Part shown: positions 45,564-53,767 of the stretch, one piece after another
Layout of the letters: each line of letters opens with the position of its first letter
Position numbering within the stretch: position 1 is the first letter of the stretch
Assembly: GCA_021324735.1 (NCBI GenBank)
Contig: JAJPIO010000009.1
Span: 124,001-188,000, forward strand
Source of the DNA: Bacteroidota bacterium
GTDB lineage: Bacteria > Bacteroidota > Ignavibacteria > Palsa-1295
Direction: 5' to 3'
DNA length: 64,000 nt
Translations under genes and position numbers: made by a program
Notes under the pieces: generated by a model
Told to the model about the DNA's origin: nothing
Databases searched by the model: none
The model's input: only the letters and a program-made list of their open reading frames with translations

Positions 45564-46912
45564 TGAGAGCAATTGCTATCTTCATATTATTCGTACTGTG
45601 TACAGGAGGTTTATCCTCCTGTACACACTCCACGGGTCCTAATAACGAATGCGATACGTGTGTGCATTCTACACCGCATGCTGATACTATTACAGTGATA
45701 CCAGCATTCGGACAAGTTGCTGTTGATTCAATTACGCTTTTTAAGATCCTGCCGAAAAACTTTACTTTACCACAACGATATATTGTAAAGTGGTTATTTG
45801 ATTCAATTGCCAGAAGTGTACAGAACAAAGATGTAATTTCTTACTCGTTCGCTACCGCCGGAGTTCATACGATTAATGCAACTTTGATTGACTCCGCGGG
45901 CGGAGTTCTCGCAAAAGCCGGGGCAACGCAGGTTGATACGATAATCAAAGCTTCACCTGGGCCAGACACTACATCGCATAGCTTCACTTGGCAAGAGTTT
46001 ACCAATGTCGGTAATGAGAACAATATGACAGGGTGTTGGGTCTTTGGACCTAACTGTATATACGCTAATAACGGCTATGTTCACAAATGGGATGGGTCAT
46101 CCTGGCAGACGCTTCATCTTTATTGCCCAGATCCCAATGTACAGAATCTAATCAACGGAGCATTGAGTGGGCGTACCATTTTTGGCTTTGATACCAATGA
46201 TTACTGGCTCATTGGTGGCCGAGTGTTATTTCACTATGTCGGTAATGGAATAGCCGAGGATTATCCCACTAATCAGTTTACCTATACACTCCACTCCGGC
46301 TGGGGTGTATCTTCCAACGATCTATTTGTGGTAGGTGACAATGGCACCATCCTTCATTTCGATGGCACGAACTGGATGCGAATGAGTACGCCGACGACGA
46401 AGAATCTCTACGGCATTTGGGGAACGTCATCGTCCGATGTTTGGGCAACAGGATATAATACGTCTACAGGTGACGATGAAGTGTTGCATTATGATGGTGC
46501 TTCTTGGTCTGTTGACGGTTTATCAAGTTCTGGTGTCGCTAAAAACTGGGGAATCGATCGCGTTTTTGCGTACGATAGCGCTGGTCATCATGGGGTAGCC
46601 GCTATTGGATGGACCGTCTGGCGGCGAACTGACCAAGGGCAGTGGCGAAGCGATAGCGCCACCCTCCCTAATAACGTCGCGGGAAGAATCTATATGGGAC
46701 AAATTTGTGGAAACGCTGCAAACGATCTTTTATGCAGTGGCGATTATGGGCTCATAGTTCATTGGAACGGTGCAAATTGGAAACGCTACGATCAATATCT
46801 TGATCTCAATAGCTCCTTTATTTTAGGGCAGACCTCAATGAAAGCGAATACTGCTTGTGTCGTAGGGTATAAGAATGGAACGAGTTGGGTATTAATTGGT
46901 CAACGGCAATGA
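45563..46912 (+). CDS. Secreted lipoprotein with beta-propeller-like repeats
   Basis: The start ATG shares its A with the last base of the upstream stop, so translation is coupled. The signal peptide ends in a lipobox (FVLCTGGLSSCTHS), indicating a lipid-anchored protein. Repeats such as DVWATGYN, DLFVVGDNGTILHFDGTNW, YGIWGTSSSD and LLCSGDYGLIVHWNGANW are propeller-blade-like motifs seen in many surface proteins of these phyla. It probably sits on the cell surface and works with its two operon partners. Ligand unknown. Confidence 0.82.
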   Translation: MRAIAIFILFVLCTGGLSSCTHSTGPNNECDTCVHSTPHADTITVIPAFGQVAVDSITLFKILPKNFTLPQRYIVKWLFDSIARSVQNKDVISYSFATAGVHTINATLIDSAGGVLAKAGATQVDTIIKASPGPDTTSHSFTWQEFTNVGNENNMTGCWVFGPNCIYANNGYVHKWDGSSWQTLHLYCPDPNVQNLINGALSGRTIFGFDTNDYWLIGGRVLFHYVGNGIAEDYPTNQFTYTLHSGWGVSSNDLFVVGDNGTILHFDGTNWMRMSTPTTKNLYGIWGTSSSDVWATGYNTSTGDDEVLHYDGASWSVDGLSSSGVAKNWGIDRVFAYDSAGHHGVAAIGWTVWRRTDQGQWRSDSATLPNNVAGRIYMGQICGNAANDLLCSGDYGLIVHWNGANWKRYDQYLDLNSSFILGQTSMKANTACVVGYKNGTSWVLIGQRQ

Positions 46913-48204
46913 GAAAGAGCATTAGAATTATTATTGTTTGCTTCTGCGGCCTATTCTACTTTTCCGGTGTGGTTTTGGGGCAACGCACAGTGCTTCTTAA
47001 CTTAACAAGCGTGAGTGTGGTGAATGATACTACCGTTGTAATTGTGGGAGAGCATGGGACGCTTCTTAGAAGCACCGACGCTGGGCGTTCGTGGGTTGTC
47101 CATCATTTAAGTGACAGTAATTTTAGTTCGGTTTCTTTTTTAAAAGAAACAGGTGCTATTAACGTTACAAATGGCCACATGTGGTTTGAAACTACTAATG
47201 GTGGCGACTCGTGGCAGTTACATAATAATTCGAACTATGATTTTATTTTTCCAGTCGGCGAAAGCATTCTTATGGCTGAGGCAAGTTCACGTGAAAGACT
47301 CACCCGATTTCATGCACTCGACGATAATTTAGATTCTTTTCCTCACTGGTCTTATACCGACCCGCACTCTTATCCTATTCAAAAATACGGTCTGGCTACC
47401 TCGATTAGCAAAGAGGGATTAGCAGTTATTGCTGGTAATGGAATGGTAAGTATTCAAGGGCACGACTTTCCGGCCTCCTATATACTTGTTTCAACCGACT
47501 CGGGGCTAACATGGAGTACACAGTTACGCCAGAGTGGTTTTTCGGGTATATTTTGGATCTACCAGATGGATTTAACGCCGTCCGGGCGGATTGTAGCGAG
47601 TGGCATAGATCCTTGGTCTGCAACAGCCAATACAATGGTTATATCTAATGGGATTGCCACCGCGCCGCAAAACTGGACAACCAGGTCAATAGCAGTAGGT
47701 TTGGCTTTTGCCTGCGTTAATGATTCAATATTCCTTGCCGCTGGTGACTCCGGTAAGGTCTATAGATCCATTGATACATGTGGTCACTGGGATAGTGTTT
47801 ATCTACCAACAAAAGCTACCTTTCGCGCTATTGCATCGCGAGGGAATTTAGCTGTTACTGTTGGGGACAGTGGGTATATCTTTTGCTCCCATGATTACGG
47901 TTTGCATTGGACAGAATCCGATATGTCCGAAGGAGTTTGTCTGCCAAATACTGTAGGGGATCTAACAATTCAATCGATAGAGGCTAAAGAAGGCCATTTA
48001 GATATAAAGTATGTTGCTTCGAATAGTACCGATCACATATCGGTTCGCCTTCTCGATTTGCTTGGAAGAGTAGAGAGCAGCCAAGAAGAATACTCAGCAT
48101 TTGACGCTAATAGTATCTCTCTTCCGTATAGCCATCCGGGATTTTACATTCTACAGCTAAGCGAAGGCTCACAAACGATCGCACAGAAGGTAGCCGTTAA
48201 TTAG
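46909..48204 (+). CDS. BNR/YCF48-like secreted protein with T9SS sorting domain
   Basis: ATG 46909 overlaps the preceding TGA (ATGA); the track start 8 codons upstream is a read-back. The signal peptide is MRKSIRIIIVCFCGLFYFSGVVLGQ. YCF48/BNR-type blades follow (VGEHGTLLRSTDAGRSWVVH, FETTNGGDSWQLH, LVSTDSGLTWS, ICSHDYGLHWTESD). The C-terminal end (LDIKYVASNSTDHISVRLLD ... GFYILQLSEGSQTIAQKVAV) is a T9SS sorting domain. It is the last gene of the operon and is followed by three stacked hairpins. It is the last gene inside the element before attR. Confidence 0.85.
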   Translation: MRKSIRIIIVCFCGLFYFSGVVLGQRTVLLNLTSVSVVNDTTVVIVGEHGTLLRSTDAGRSWVVHHLSDSNFSSVSFLKETGAINVTNGHMWFETTNGGDSWQLHNNSNYDFIFPVGESILMAEASSRERLTRFHALDDNLDSFPHWSYTDPHSYPIQKYGLATSISKEGLAVIAGNGMVSIQGHDFPASYILVSTDSGLTWSTQLRQSGFSGIFWIYQMDLTPSGRIVASGIDPWSATANTMVISNGIATAPQNWTTRSIAVGLAFACVNDSIFLAAGDSGKVYRSIDTCGHWDSVYLPTKATFRAIASRGNLAVTVGDSGYIFCSHDYGLHWTESDMSEGVCLPNTVGDLTIQSIEAKEGHLDIKYVASNSTDHISVRLLDLLGRVESSQEEYSAFDANSISLPYSHPGFYILQLSEGSQTIAQKVAVN

Positions 48205-48353
48205 AGTTGAAGGTTCGGAGCAGATTTGATAAAATTGCAACTCATAAAGTAACGTCGTCTTCAAAGCGGCGTGGGGCTAATTCTTTGGTTGCTCATTGCT
48301 CCCGCCGCTTAACTTTATTTGGGAAGCCTTCAGACCGGCTTCTTAGGTGAACA

Positions 48354-48398
48354 AAAGCGCAGCTAGGTGAGGGAAATTTCCTTCACTCGCTGCGCTTT
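48354..48398. terminator. Long stem-loop, possible bidirectional terminator
   Basis: A 10-bp stem AAAGCGCAGC/GCTGCGCTTT encloses a second 10-bp stem, giving an about 45-nt hairpin. On the minus strand it is followed by TGTT and on the plus strand by ATTAAAA, so neither U-tract is perfect. Confidence 0.5.
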
Positions 48399-48441
48399 AT
48401 TAAAATGCTCCTTACCCTTGACCTACACTCTTAGAGAAATA

Positions 48442-48460
48442 AAAAGCCCTCAAGAGGGCA
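48442..48460 (-). terminator. Intrinsic terminator facing the tRNA gene
   Basis: On the minus strand GCCCTC TTGA GGGC is followed directly by TTTTTATTT. It is the first good terminator downstream of tRNA-Arg after integration and so appears to replace the native terminator left at 17924-17954. Confidence 0.75.
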
Positions 48461-48579
48461 AGAGCGTACTCGAACGCATAGGCGAAACATTAATATTTAG
48501 TAGTAAATTTACATCAAGTTGCAAGTCATAGTAATGTCGTCAAAGAGAAGCGGGTAGGTGCTCGATCACTAGAAATTTA

Positions 48580-48615
48580 GCACAATTTGCGCTTAGTCTG
48601 TTGCATATTTGTTAC
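48580..48615. repeat. 36-bp repeat, right copy, beside attR
   Basis: This matches the copy at 17873-17908 at 34 of 36 positions, in the same orientation, and lies just inside the element near the tRNA 3' end. Confidence 0.85.
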
Positions 48616-48651
48616 GCGCGGCAACCCAATCGTATGGGAAATAAGGACTTA

Positions 48652-48679
48652 GCGCACCCGTAGGGACTCGAACCCCAAA
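48652..48679 (-). repeat. attR: 28-bp tRNA-Arg 3' end
   Basis: Identical to attL at 17966-17993. Here it forms the real 3' part of the tRNA gene, so integration restored a complete tRNA. Confidence 0.92.
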
Positions 48680-48726
48680 CCTTCTGATCCGTAGTCAGAT
48701 GCTCTATCCAATTGAGCTACGGGTGC
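48653..48726 (-). tRNA. tRNA-Arg (anticodon ACG)
   Basis: On the minus strand the acceptor stem GCACCCG pairs with CGGGTGC. The D-arm contains TAGCTCAATTGGATAGAGC, the anticodon arm TCTGA-CTACGGA-TCAGA gives anticodon ACG (plus-strand 48690-48692), and the T-arm is GGGGTTCGAGTCCC. CCA is not encoded. It serves as the integration site of the element. Confidence 0.97.
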
Positions 48727-48754
48727 AATCAAAGAGAAAAAACAAGCTAAAAAC

Positions 48755-50551
48755 TCACTTTTCTGCTTCGTGGACAGCGCTTAACGGCGCTACCTCGCTG
48801 GAAGTTCTCGTTTCAGCAAAATTGCCCGGCTCCATGCCTTTTTGAGTTACCCCCTGAGCAAGATGGACCACATGATGCTCCTGGAAATCCAGAGCAATTG
48901 GCGCGATGAGTTGCTTTAAGGTTTGGGTAAACGTAAGGCCGTATTTATTTAAGTAATACACGAGCGATAACTCACGCTCCTGAAGCTCGCCCGATGGCAA
49001 GATCGCTGCAAGCAGTTTATCGAGTTGTGCTTTAGCGGTCGAATGACGTTTGCGTTCGGCGGCGAGCGTTTTATCTTTAAAGTCGCGCAGTGAAGTCAGC
49101 AGCTTTCCTTTTAAGCTCGTAAGGGCGCCATCGAGTGTAGCATCTGCCTTCTTCACCGTATCACGAAGATCTTCAAGCGTCGTATCGATCTCCGTAATTG
49201 CAGCTTCGAATTTAGGAATAAGCTCGGTATCGATCAACGCATCGAATAATGCAGTATTGCGTCCGTGTGCTTCGGATAGCACATCTTCTGCTGTGACATG
49301 GAATTTGGTGAACACCCGTTCGAGCCGTTCTTCAATGATGGTAGCACTGAAGCGTGGATGAATGAGTGGCATGGGAAGCGATTCTGTCCACTCGTACGCC
49401 GCGCGGAATTGTGCGAAGTAGGCGATCTCACCGGGACCAGCAACATACGCGGCTGTTGGCAAGAGTGAATCCTGGAAGAGCGGTCGCATTACCACATTCG
49501 GACTGAACCGTTCTGGATGTTCGTCAACGGTCGCTAAAAGCTCGGCAAGCGTGAATGTCTTTCTTGTCCCGCGGAGAAAGAATATCCGCTCGGTTGCATC
49601 TGCAGTCTTTTCGCGTTCGACGATCGCAAGCCGTTCACCATCATCATTAATGTAAAACAGATTGAGTGCTCGCGGTTTTACCTGGGCGTGGTATGCTTCC
49701 TCCAGTTGTACCGATTGAAGAACGATCTTCTCGGAGAGAAGTGGTGATGTTTCGATCTCTTTATGAAACAGCTCCTTCCCAAGCGCTTTTAATTCGTTCG
49801 AATTCGCATCGACAAGGAGCAAGCCATCATCACCGAAATACTGCAACAGCATCGCGGCGAAAGCTTCGCTGAAGGAGCGGCCGGGCGAATAAAGCTGCCG
49901 TAGCAGATCTTGTACGCGATCGGAGAATTCTGTTTTGGGAAGCTTCGCCTGAAGACCTTCAAAGAACTCGTTTAGGGCCGTCTCTTCCAGTTTGGTCGGG
50001 CCGGCTTGTTTTCGCCACACGGGGGAAGGGTCGTTGCGTAGCTCACTGGGCACATACTTTACGCTTTCAACCTGTCCTTCCGCGCCGAGTACATGTACCG
50101 ATGAGATCTCTTCGAGATCATGGTCTTCTGTTTCGATCCAAAAGACAGGCACAAATGCAAAGCCTTCGTACTTCGCGGAGAGTGATTTCGCTAACTGTAT
50201 CGCACTATACGTTTTGTAGAACGTATAAAGAGGCCCGCCGAGTATTCCGGTCTGCTGACCGGTGACCACAGCCATTGTCTGTGGCTTTCGAAGTAATTCG
50301 AGATTGTGCTCGGCGGCATCGGTCAGCCCATTCAGTGAAGCGTGTAAATTTCGAATCGAATCGACGACCGTGTTTCGATGCTCGGCAGGAAGAGAGCGCT
50401 CGCGAAGGAGACGCCGGTCGATGATCTTTCGAAATTGCTCGTGCGGTGCCCGAGGGCTGAGGTCGAAAAAATTATGGATCGCGGACGAGTCGAACCGGGA
50501 AATATAGTCCTTAACAAGCGGCGTAAAGTAGGGGAGCGAAGAAATATCCAT
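48755..50551 (-). CDS. bshC: Bacillithiol biosynthesis cysteine-adding enzyme BshC
   Basis: The 598-residue protein carries the BshC signatures VVTGQQTGILGGPLYTFYKT and VPVFWIETEDHDLEEI early on, then a C-terminal coiled-coil-like segment (LEDLRDTVKKADATLDGALTS), as in the known fold. BshC adds cysteine to GlcN-malate, the last step of making the thiol bacillithiol, which is used in redox defence. Its gene lies 28 bp from the tRNA on the same strand. bshA and bshB are not in this window. Confidence 0.94.
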   Translation of the reverse strand: MDISSLPYFTPLVKDYISRFDSSAIHNFFDLSPRAPHEQFRKIIDRRLLRERSLPAEHRNTVVDSIRNLHASLNGLTDAAEHNLELLRKPQTMAVVTGQQTGILGGPLYTFYKTYSAIQLAKSLSAKYEGFAFVPVFWIETEDHDLEEISSVHVLGAEGQVESVKYVPSELRNDPSPVWRKQAGPTKLEETALNEFFEGLQAKLPKTEFSDRVQDLLRQLYSPGRSFSEAFAAMLLQYFGDDGLLLVDANSNELKALGKELFHKEIETSPLLSEKIVLQSVQLEEAYHAQVKPRALNLFYINDDGERLAIVEREKTADATERIFFLRGTRKTFTLAELLATVDEHPERFSPNVVMRPLFQDSLLPTAAYVAGPGEIAYFAQFRAAYEWTESLPMPLIHPRFSATIIEERLERVFTKFHVTAEDVLSEAHGRNTALFDALIDTELIPKFEAAITEIDTTLEDLRDTVKKADATLDGALTSLKGKLLTSLRDFKDKTLAAERKRHSTAKAQLDKLLAAILPSGELQERELSLVYYLNKYGLTFTQTLKQLIAPIALDFQEHHVVHLAQGVTQKGMEPGNFAETRTSSEVAPLSAVHEAEK

Positions 50552-50661
50552 TCCGAAAACTGGTGAGATGTCTCAGAATTTGAACAGATTTTGCTATTGA
50601 AAGACTTCTTACGCAGAACAAAGGTAGGACTAAATCCGGCTGCCTATTGTTTTCTAACACT

Positions 50662-50844
50662 ATGCTTGCAACCTATACCTGTGCCGTTTGTGGCGAGGAA
50701 ATAGAAACGGTCGTCGATGAATCGCAGGGCCTCGATCAGGAATATATAGAGGACTGCGCCGTTTGCTGCAGACCGAATGTGCTGCGTGTGCACATCGATC
50801 CGGAAACGGAGACCGCAGAAATTGTAAGCGAATTTGAAGAGTGA
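50662..50844 (+). CDS. CPXCG-motif cysteine-rich small protein
   Basis: About 60 residues from ATG 50662: TYTCAVCGEEIETVVDESQG ... IEDCAVCCRPNVLRVHID. The two CxxC pairs (CAVC, CAVCC) bind a metal, as in the CPXCG-motif family. Its role is unknown. It overlaps nothing and ends 7 bp before ybaB. Confidence 0.85.
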   Translation: MLATYTCAVCGEEIETVVDESQGLDQEYIEDCAVCCRPNVLRVHIDPETETAEIVSEFEE

Positions 50845-50851
50845 GGAATGT

Positions 50852-51172
50852 ATGGCTGAAGACATGTCGAAAATGCTCGAGCGGCTCCAACAATTGCAGG
50901 AGCAAATGGCACGAGTTCAACAGGACCTATCCGGGCAAACCGTAACGTCGGAATCGGGTGGCGGAATGGTAAAAGTTACCGTTAATGGTAAACAGCAGAT
51001 CGTGAAGATAGAGATCGATAAAGAGGTGATCGATCCGAAGGACTCCGAGATGCTCGAGGACCTGATCGTCGCCGCCGTCAATCGTGCCTTGGAGCGCTCG
51101 AAAGAGCTTGCCGACACTACGATGGCCGATGCTGCAAAATCGTTTTTACCACCAGGCTTTCCAATGTCATAA
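50852..51172 (+). CDS. ybaB: YbaB/EbfC-family nucleoid-associated protein
   Basis: ATG 50852 has AGGA upstream (GTGAGGAATGT). The sequence MSKMLERLQQLQEQMARVQQ, then GGGMVKVTVNGKQQIVKIEI and DLIVAAVNRALERSKELA, is canonical for the family: helix, beta sheet, helix, forming a DNA-binding dimer. It normally sits directly upstream of recR; here a GxxExxY cassette has come between them. Confidence 0.93.
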   Translation: MAEDMSKMLERLQQLQEQMARVQQDLSGQTVTSESGGGMVKVTVNGKQQIVKIEIDKEVIDPKDSEMLEDLIVAAVNRALERSKELADTTMADAAKSFLPPGFPMS

Positions 51173-51183
51173 TGCGGACATAA

Positions 51184-51217
51184 CCAGGATTACGCGGATT
51201 GGATGGATTTTCTGGAT
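51184..51217. repeat. Left 34-bp inverted repeat of the GxxExxY cassette
   Basis: Contains GGATTACGCGGATTGGATGG and matches the reverse complement of 51709-51742 at about 31 of 34 positions. Confidence 0.85.
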
Positions 51218-51228
51218 CTAAATTTAAT

Positions 51229-51645
51229 ATGTCAAAACTTAGCGGATTAACTCTCGAGGATGGTGACCTTACCGGTCTCGTCATCGGTTGCGCAATGCGA
51301 GTACATACGACGATGGGATATGGCTTTCAGGAGTCGATCTACCAAAACGCTTTGGAAATCGAGCTGGCGAAAACAGAACTCGAATTTATTCGTGAGTACG
51401 AGATTCCGATTCATTATGATGGCAAAGTCGTCGGAGCCAGGCGTGTTGATTTTCTTATTGCGAACCGCATTCCAGTCGAACTCAAAGCTGTTGCTGTGCT
51501 TGAAGATGTGCATTTAGCTCAGGCTAAAAATTATTTGGAAGCGTACAACCTCCGGGTTGGCCTGTTGTTAAATTTTGGCTCCAAGAGCCTTGAAATAAAA
51601 CGCCTCATAAATTCGAGAGCTATTTTATCTCCGTCTAAAAATTAA
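51229..51645 (+). CDS. GxxExxY-family protein
   Basis: ATG 51229 (MSKLSGLTLEDGDLTGLVIG) is preferred over the track start, which lies in the repeat. The family signature is GYGFQESIYQNALEIEL, followed by FIREYEIPIHYDGKVVGARR and VDFLIANRIPVELKAV with a nuclease-like (PD-(D/E)xK-style) V-D-F ... V-E-L-K arrangement. These proteins are common, undefined, and often seen between repeats. It separates ybaB and recR and is enclosed by inverted repeats, so it looks like a recently inserted unit. Confidence 0.88.
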   Translation: MSKLSGLTLEDGDLTGLVIGCAMRVHTTMGYGFQESIYQNALEIELAKTELEFIREYEIPIHYDGKVVGARRVDFLIANRIPVELKAVAVLEDVHLAQAKNYLEAYNLRVGLLLNFGSKSLEIKRLINSRAILSPSKN

Positions 51646-51708
51646 TAATGGAGATAGCAGCTATTGCAGCGGTAGCGGCTTTGAGAGAGCCGCTTGTATT
51701 AAAAAGAA

Positions 51709-51742
51709 TATCCGAAAAATCCATCCAATCCGCGTAATCCCG
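51709..51742. repeat. Right 34-bp inverted repeat of the GxxExxY cassette
   Basis: Contains CCATCCAATCCGCGTAATCC, the mirror of the left copy. It ends 10 bp before the recR start. A 7-bp stem (AGCGGCT/AGCCGCT, 51674-51694) lies between the gene and this repeat. Confidence 0.85.
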
Positions 51743-51752
51743 GTTCTATTCC

Positions 51753-52382
51753 ATGCTCTATACATCGCCTGCACTTGAAACTCTGATCGAGCGTCTTTCG
51801 CGTCTACCGACGATCGGTCGAAAGACGGCTCAGCGTCTCGCACTGTATCTGTTAAAGCAGCCGCGCGAAGATGTCGTTGCTCTTGCGGAGGCTATTGGTA
51901 CGCTTCAACAGCGCGTACATACCTGCAGCATTTGCGCGAATATTACTGAGGAGGACCCGTGCCCCATTTGTCGGGATCCACGACGCGATCATTCGGTCAT
52001 TTGTGTCGTCGAAGAACCGAATGATGTCCTTGTTATCGAGCGGACCAATGAGTTTAAGGGATTGTACCATGTGCTTGGCGGCTCGCTTTCGCCGCTCGAA
52101 GGTGTAGGGCCAGAGGAGCTTAAGGTGCGAGAGCTGCTGGACCGGTTGCGACAGGACGGTCCGGGAACTGACGGACGCGAACGCCCGGAAGTGCGAGAGA
52201 TCATCCTTGCTATGGACCCGAATGTGGAAGGCGAAGCGACCACACTTTACTTGGCGAAGTTACTTTCGCCATTGGTGGACCGTGTGTCGCGTATCGCTCG
52301 AGGCATTCCCATCGGAAGCGACCTCGAATATGCAGATGAGGCAACGCTGGCCCGAGCGCTGGAAGGAAGAACCGCCGTTTGA
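51753..52382 (+). CDS. recR: Recombination mediator RecR
   Basis: The typical layout is clear: HhH region LIERLSRLPTIGRKTAQRLA, a zinc finger CSICANITEEDPCPICRDPR, and a Toprim domain ICVVEEPNDVLVIERTNEFK ... ILAMDPNVEGEATTLYLAKL. With RecO it loads RecA at single-stranded gaps. At 209 residues it is of usual length. ybaB is the usual upstream partner; the GxxExxY unit now separates them. Confidence 0.95.
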   Translation: MLYTSPALETLIERLSRLPTIGRKTAQRLALYLLKQPREDVVALAEAIGTLQQRVHTCSICANITEEDPCPICRDPRRDHSVICVVEEPNDVLVIERTNEFKGLYHVLGGSLSPLEGVGPEELKVRELLDRLRQDGPGTDGRERPEVREIILAMDPNVEGEATTLYLAKLLSPLVDRVSRIARGIPIGSDLEYADEATLARALEGRTAV

Positions 52383-52399
52383 CAGGCTAAAAGCCTGTC
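52381..52399. repeat. REP-like palindrome overlapping the recR stop
   Basis: GACAGGCT-AAA-AGCCTGTC is a perfect 8-bp stem that begins inside the TGA stop of recR and is followed by CTACC. Similar 'AGGCT...AGCCTGTCCTACC' words occur as dispersed repeats in many genomes (from memory). Confidence 0.6.
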
Positions 52400-52406
52400 C
52401 TACCTT

Positions 52407-53141
52407 ATGACCTGGTATAAAGACTGGTTTCGCGATGCGAATTATAGTGTCGTCTACGAGCATCGCGACGAGAGCGAAGCAGAGCAGTTGATCGAACTGA
52501 TCGAGCGCACGATCGGGCACGATCCGACGCGCCGTGTGCTCGATCTGGCGTGCGGTTCAGGCCGCCACGCTATCTCCTTTGCTAAACGCGGCTATAAGGA
52601 TGTAACCGGCATCGACCTTTCCCCAACGCTGCTTGCGGAAGCTCAGGCAGCCGCTAAAGAACACGGCGTTCATATCCGATTTTTGGAGCGTGATATTCGA
52701 GAAATTCCCCCGGAAGAGTTCGATCTTGTCACAAATCTATTTACGAGCTTCGGGTACTTCGATCAAGATGAAGAAAATGAGGAAGTGATCCGAACGGTCG
52801 CCGAACATCTTTCGCCAAACGGCTATTTCGTTATCGATTTCTTCAATAGTGCCTGGGTACAAAGAACGATCGTGCCGCATGATGAACGCTTGCTTCCGAA
52901 TGGGACACGGATCGTGCAAATGCGCTGGATCGAAGATGGCCGTATTGAAAAACGATTGCTTCTCCGTAATGCCACCGAGGCGCGAGAATATATCGAGTCG
53001 GTGCGCCTTTTCGATCTAAGTGATTTTGAGCGAATGTTTTCGAAAGCCGGGCTTAAACTGATCCGGGTGTTCGGCTCCTATTCGGGCAGCAATTATGACC
53101 GGGATTCCTCTCCACGGCTTATCATGTTCGCTCAGCGATGA
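52407..53141 (+). CDS. Class I SAM-dependent methyltransferase
   Basis: Motif I is VLDLACGSGRHAISFAKRGY, followed by VTGIDLSPTLLAEAQ and the motif-IV-like EFDLVTNLFTSFGYF. The 244-residue product resembles small-molecule methyltransferases. Its stop overlaps the next gene's start by 4 bp (ATGA), indicating co-expression with the two lipoprotein genes downstream. Substrate unknown. Confidence 0.88.
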   Translation: MTWYKDWFRDANYSVVYEHRDESEAEQLIELIERTIGHDPTRRVLDLACGSGRHAISFAKRGYKDVTGIDLSPTLLAEAQAAAKEHGVHIRFLERDIREIPPEEFDLVTNLFTSFGYFDQDEENEEVIRTVAEHLSPNGYFVIDFFNSAWVQRTIVPHDERLLPNGTRIVQMRWIEDGRIEKRLLLRNATEAREYIESVRLFDLSDFERMFSKAGLKLIRVFGSYSGSNYDRDSSPRLIMFAQR

Positions 53142-53761
53142 CCCGAGCGTTCTTACTGGTTGCAGTATTCCTTATCACCCTCTCGGGCTGTGACCTCTTT
53201 TCCACTCGCACGCCTGAGCCGCCGAATACCACCAATACCTTCATCTGGACTCCGGCGACCACACCTACTTATCTGCTCCAAAATTTTACCGGTACACTGC
53301 AATCGCTCGATGCGCCGGATTACATTAGAGCATTCATTGGCACCACCGACTCGACATCTTCTGGCACGAAGAGCTTTTCCTTTGTGCCTGCCCCCGGGCT
53401 CGACCAAACATCCAGAAGTATCTTCACGAACTGGACGGTTGAATCGGAACGTGCATGGCTTTCGAGATTAAGTTCGCTGTTACCGGCAAAGAGTCAGCTT
53501 ACGGTGCTGCTTTCGAATGAAGTGACGGACGAGACCGGAAGCACGACCGCATCGATCTCGGCAGATTACACGATCTCCATTCCTACATCGAGTTCAACGG
53601 TACTGCCGAGTGTGGTGCAAGGCTCTTTTCAAATGCAACTGGCATTGGTAACGACGGAGCAAGGGACCAAAGAATGGCGCATCGTGTCGTGGTCCGATTT
53701 CCTGCCTAAGAGCGGTACCGGTCCGACGTGGACCGATCTTAAAGTCAAGCTATCATCCTAA
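53138..53761 (+). CDS. Lipoprotein of unknown function
   Basis: MTRAFLLVAVFLITLSGCDLF is a lipoprotein signal with lipobox LSGC. The remainder is Ser/Thr-rich and beta-like (SADYTISIPTSSSTVLPSVV), ending near a conserved-looking KEWRIVSWSDF. The next lipoprotein gene follows after a few bases and ends similarly (WKAASWQDE), so the two are probably related. Confidence 0.8.
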   Translation: MTRAFLLVAVFLITLSGCDLFSTRTPEPPNTTNTFIWTPATTPTYLLQNFTGTLQSLDAPDYIRAFIGTTDSTSSGTKSFSFVPAPGLDQTSRSIFTNWTVESERAWLSRLSSLLPAKSQLTVLLSNEVTDETGSTTASISADYTISIPTSSSTVLPSVVQGSFQMQLALVTTEQGTKEWRIVSWSDFLPKSGTGPTWTDLKVKLSS

Positions 53762-53767
53762 ATGCAG

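Larger units (their letters stand above)
48205..48579. other. Hairpin-rich right end of the element
   Basis: No gene is seen here. Three stem-loops occur after the operon: AAGCGGC/GCCGCTT (48264-48310), GAAGCC/GGCTTC (48323-48342), and a long stem AAAGCGCAGC/GCTGCGCTTT enclosing GTGAGGGAAA/TTTCCTTCAC (48354-48398). A minus-strand terminator follows at 48442-48460. They probably end transcription from both sides. Confidence 0.6.
17966..48679. mobile_element. 30.7-kb integrative element in tRNA-Arg(ACG)
   Basis: The element is bounded by perfect 28-bp direct repeats derived from the tRNA 3' end, with a tyrosine integrase next to one end and the intact tRNA at the other. Cargo differs in style from the flanks: an integration/replication core, a defence-like cassette, a phage-like ParB/methylase/HTH module, an isoprenoid-type metabolic cluster and a regulated operon of secreted proteins. 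Base composition visibly changes between blocks, suggesting stepwise assembly. No relaxase, type IV secretion, capsid or portal gene is visible, so it may be mobilised in trans, be a satellite, or be decaying. Confidence 0.9.
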
